DNA from: Chryseobacterium contaminans
Lineage (GTDB): Bacteria > Bacteroidota > Bacteroidia > Flavobacteriales > Weeksellaceae
NCBI RefSeq assembly: GCF_001684955.1
Contig: NZ_MAYF01000356.1
Coordinates: forward strand, 18,406 to 82,405
Length of the DNA: 64,000 bases
Direction: 5' to 3'
Shown here: in pieces, positions 62,610 to 64,000 of the stretch
Position numbering within the stretch: the first letter of the stretch is position 1
How the letters are laid out: the number at the start of each line of letters is the position of its first letter
Made by a program: the position numbers and the translations under genes
Notes under the pieces: generated by a model
The model's database searches: none
Seen by the model: the letters and a program-made list of their open reading frames with translations, nothing else
Told to the model about the DNA's origin: nothing

Positions 62610-63278
62610 ATGTTCAAATTTTTCAGGAAAAAGAAAAAAAATAAAGTCAACCTTCATTCTGTAACCATTCCAGACCAGGGATGGATTAAAGTTTCAGAAG
62701 ATCATGAAGCAATAAGATGGGTAAATCCACAACAATCGGCACTTATTGTCCTTCATTTTTTCGATAAAGAACCAGACCTTCCTACAGCGCAAGACTTAGA
62801 TTACCTGAAAAAGTTTTACAGAAATATAGCGGCTTCAACCAATGGTGGTATTATTGAGACGGATATCATTAATATCCACAATATTCCCTGTGTAAAAAAT
62901 ATTATTAAGATTCCTCAGCAGGAAACCGGCATGGCCTATATTGCATCCATTACCATTCCTTTCGAAAATTGCAGCTATGTAGTGAAAATACAGGCTGACG
63001 AAATTGGAATCACAGGAATGAGAGACGCAGTTATTCTGGACAGACTACATAAAACTGGCGAAGTAAAAATTAATGAAGAAACCATGAAAAACTGGTTTGA
63101 AGATCCTTATGATCCGGACTTTAAACAAGGAACATTAATGAATAAATCTGAACTGGAAAAATATGATCATGAGTTTCCGGAACATCCGCTATCCATCGCC
63201 AGATCGCTCGTCAGGTCAATAGCCACAACCATTATTTTCAAACAGGAAATAAAAAAACTTCCAGCATTTAAAAAATAA
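62610..63278 (+). CDS. Hypothetical protein (222 aa)
   Basis: Begins with a basic stretch (FKFFRKKKKNKVN) and then a soluble domain with SVTIPDQGWIKVSEDHEAIRWVNP and FENCSYVVKIQADEIGITGMRDAVI. The C-terminal part is basic (ARSLVRSIATTIIFKQEIKKL). I do not recognise the family. It could be a DNA- or membrane-associated protein, but no motif supports a choice. The ~207-base gap upstream is AT-rich and holds no gene I can support. Confidence 0.6.
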   Translation: MFKFFRKKKKNKVNLHSVTIPDQGWIKVSEDHEAIRWVNPQQSALIVLHFFDKEPDLPTAQDLDYLKKFYRNIAASTNGGIIETDIINIHNIPCVKNIIKIPQQETGMAYIASITIPFENCSYVVKIQADEIGITGMRDAVILDRLHKTGEVKINEETMKNWFEDPYDPDFKQGTLMNKSELEKYDHEFPEHPLSIARSLVRSIATTIIFKQEIKKLPAFKK

Positions 63279-63513
63279 ATTTGAAGACTCGGAAGAAAAC
63301 GAGATGGCTTTGCATGAAACAATTGGATAATGAAGATGGAAGTTATAAAAAACTATTTTTCTATATACTTCAAAACTACCAGTCTTCGTCTTCCTGCTTC
63401 TATTTTTAAAAATTTAATTCATTCCCATTCATCGCATAACATTTTTCAATCTATGTTTCAGCATATTTTGTATCTTTAAGTACCATTTCAATAAAAATAT
63501 TTGGTAATTCGTT

Positions 63514-64000
63514 ATGACAGAAGAACTTTATTTCATCAAGACCAACCCAAATATTGCCAAAATCAATTTATACAATAAGCTTTGTTGTGAAGAAGAGAAT
63601 TTTCAGAAATTCCTTCAGCCTGATGCTAAAATAAATCTTGAAATCATCAAGGATAAAGTAAAAGATTCTGTAGAAGAGCTCACCCGTGAAGAGCTTTTCA
63701 ATATATTTTTATGGTTCAGCAAAGCTTACCCTTCTAACCATGAAGAAATAAGAACTCAACTATTCATCAACGGTATTGATCTTTTTTATGAAATTCAATC
63801 TCCTCAACACACTGAAACCTTCCTGAAAATACTTTCTGAATATGAAAAACTTTCTCAGGAAAATCTCAATTATATTGTCAATGCCCAGAATTTTAACCAA
63901 TTCCTTATTTACGGAATATTCCTTACTGAAATTATCAGCAGAGAAGAGGGAAAAGAAAACATCCTTTCTGATTATCTGAAACCGGATTACCCTACTTTAT
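63514..64000 (+). CDS. Hypothetical protein, 3' end outside the window
   Basis: An open frame of 162 codons runs off the end of the window. It starts MTEELYFIKTNPNIAKINLYN and contains EELTREELFNIFLWFSKAYPSN and TETFLKILSEYEKLSQENL, mostly helical and acidic. No family is recognised. The ~235-base gap upstream has GAAG/GGAAGTTAT-type repeat pieces. Confidence 0.7.
   Translation, partial: MTEELYFIKTNPNIAKINLYNKLCCEEENFQKFLQPDAKINLEIIKDKVKDSVEELTREELFNIFLWFSKAYPSNHEEIRTQLFINGIDLFYEIQSPQHTETFLKILSEYEKLSQENLNYIVNAQNFNQFLIYGIFLTEIISREEGKENILSDYLKPDYPTL

Overview
The window is AT-rich chromosomal DNA from a member of the Bacteroidota, class Flavobacteriia, most likely Chryseobacterium or a close relative. 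This follows from the protein sequences (long-tailed S16, Oar-like TonB receptor, split nrdB/nrdA without ATP cone, flavobacterial RpoN), from TANNTTTG-type -7 promoter elements, and from many short dispersed intergenic repeats. It is mostly ordinary chromosome, with one large accessory block, the surface-glycan locus. I see no tRNA, no 16S/23S/5S rRNA gene, no CRISPR array, no transposase and no prophage. One structural RNA gene, rnpB, is present.

Region 1 (1-16486, all minus strand) is a Wzx/Wzy-type capsule or exopolysaccharide locus. Read in transcription order it encodes a PLP sugar aminotransferase, a membrane 4,6-dehydratase, a Wza-like export lipoprotein, a Wzc-like tyrosine autokinase, a UDP-GlcNAc 4-epimerase, an acyltransferase, a UDP-HexNAc 6-dehydrogenase, flippase, polymerase, two GT4 glycosyltransferases, a secreted beta-helix protein and a GT2 cut by the window edge. 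The genes are packed tightly, several with 4-base overlaps. The enzymes predict a repeat unit with a 4-amino-4,6-dideoxy-HexNAc sugar and a HexNAc uronic acid. The locus sits directly behind recX and glyA.

Region 2 (16.5-26.3 kb, minus strand) has recX, glyA, a thioredoxin-reductase-like flavoprotein, a GT39 membrane glycosyltransferase, and a MacAB-type efflux operon (ATPase, two permeases, HlyD adaptor). A frameshifted four-helix-bundle gene flanked by palindromic repeats interrupts this operon.

Region 3 (26.3-43.5 kb) holds nrdB, a small ABM-fold gene and nrdA (plus strand) behind a leader with three DnaA-box-like sites. It continues with a TonB receptor, DUF72, HD, hydrolase and PfkB genes, a GIY-YIG nuclease bracketed by a 30-bp perfect inverted repeat, valS, a DUF1573 protein, and ppk2 behind an 8-bp tandem repeat.

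Region 4 (43.5-64 kb) has rnpB, an ECF sigma factor with an overlapping membrane partner, an acyl-CoA ligase, rpoN, asnS, a CDP-alcohol phosphatidyltransferase, two paralogous QIG-repeat secreted proteins divergent from an HTH regulator with a paired operator, a frameshifted membrane protein, rimM and rpsP, a shortened nitroreductase, a GreA-like protein, an M3 peptidase operon, a methyltransferase and several uncharacterised genes.

The least-explained signals are the inverted-repeat-bracketed GIY-YIG unit, its four-helix-bundle counterpart, and the operator pair at the HTH/QIG-repeat junction.
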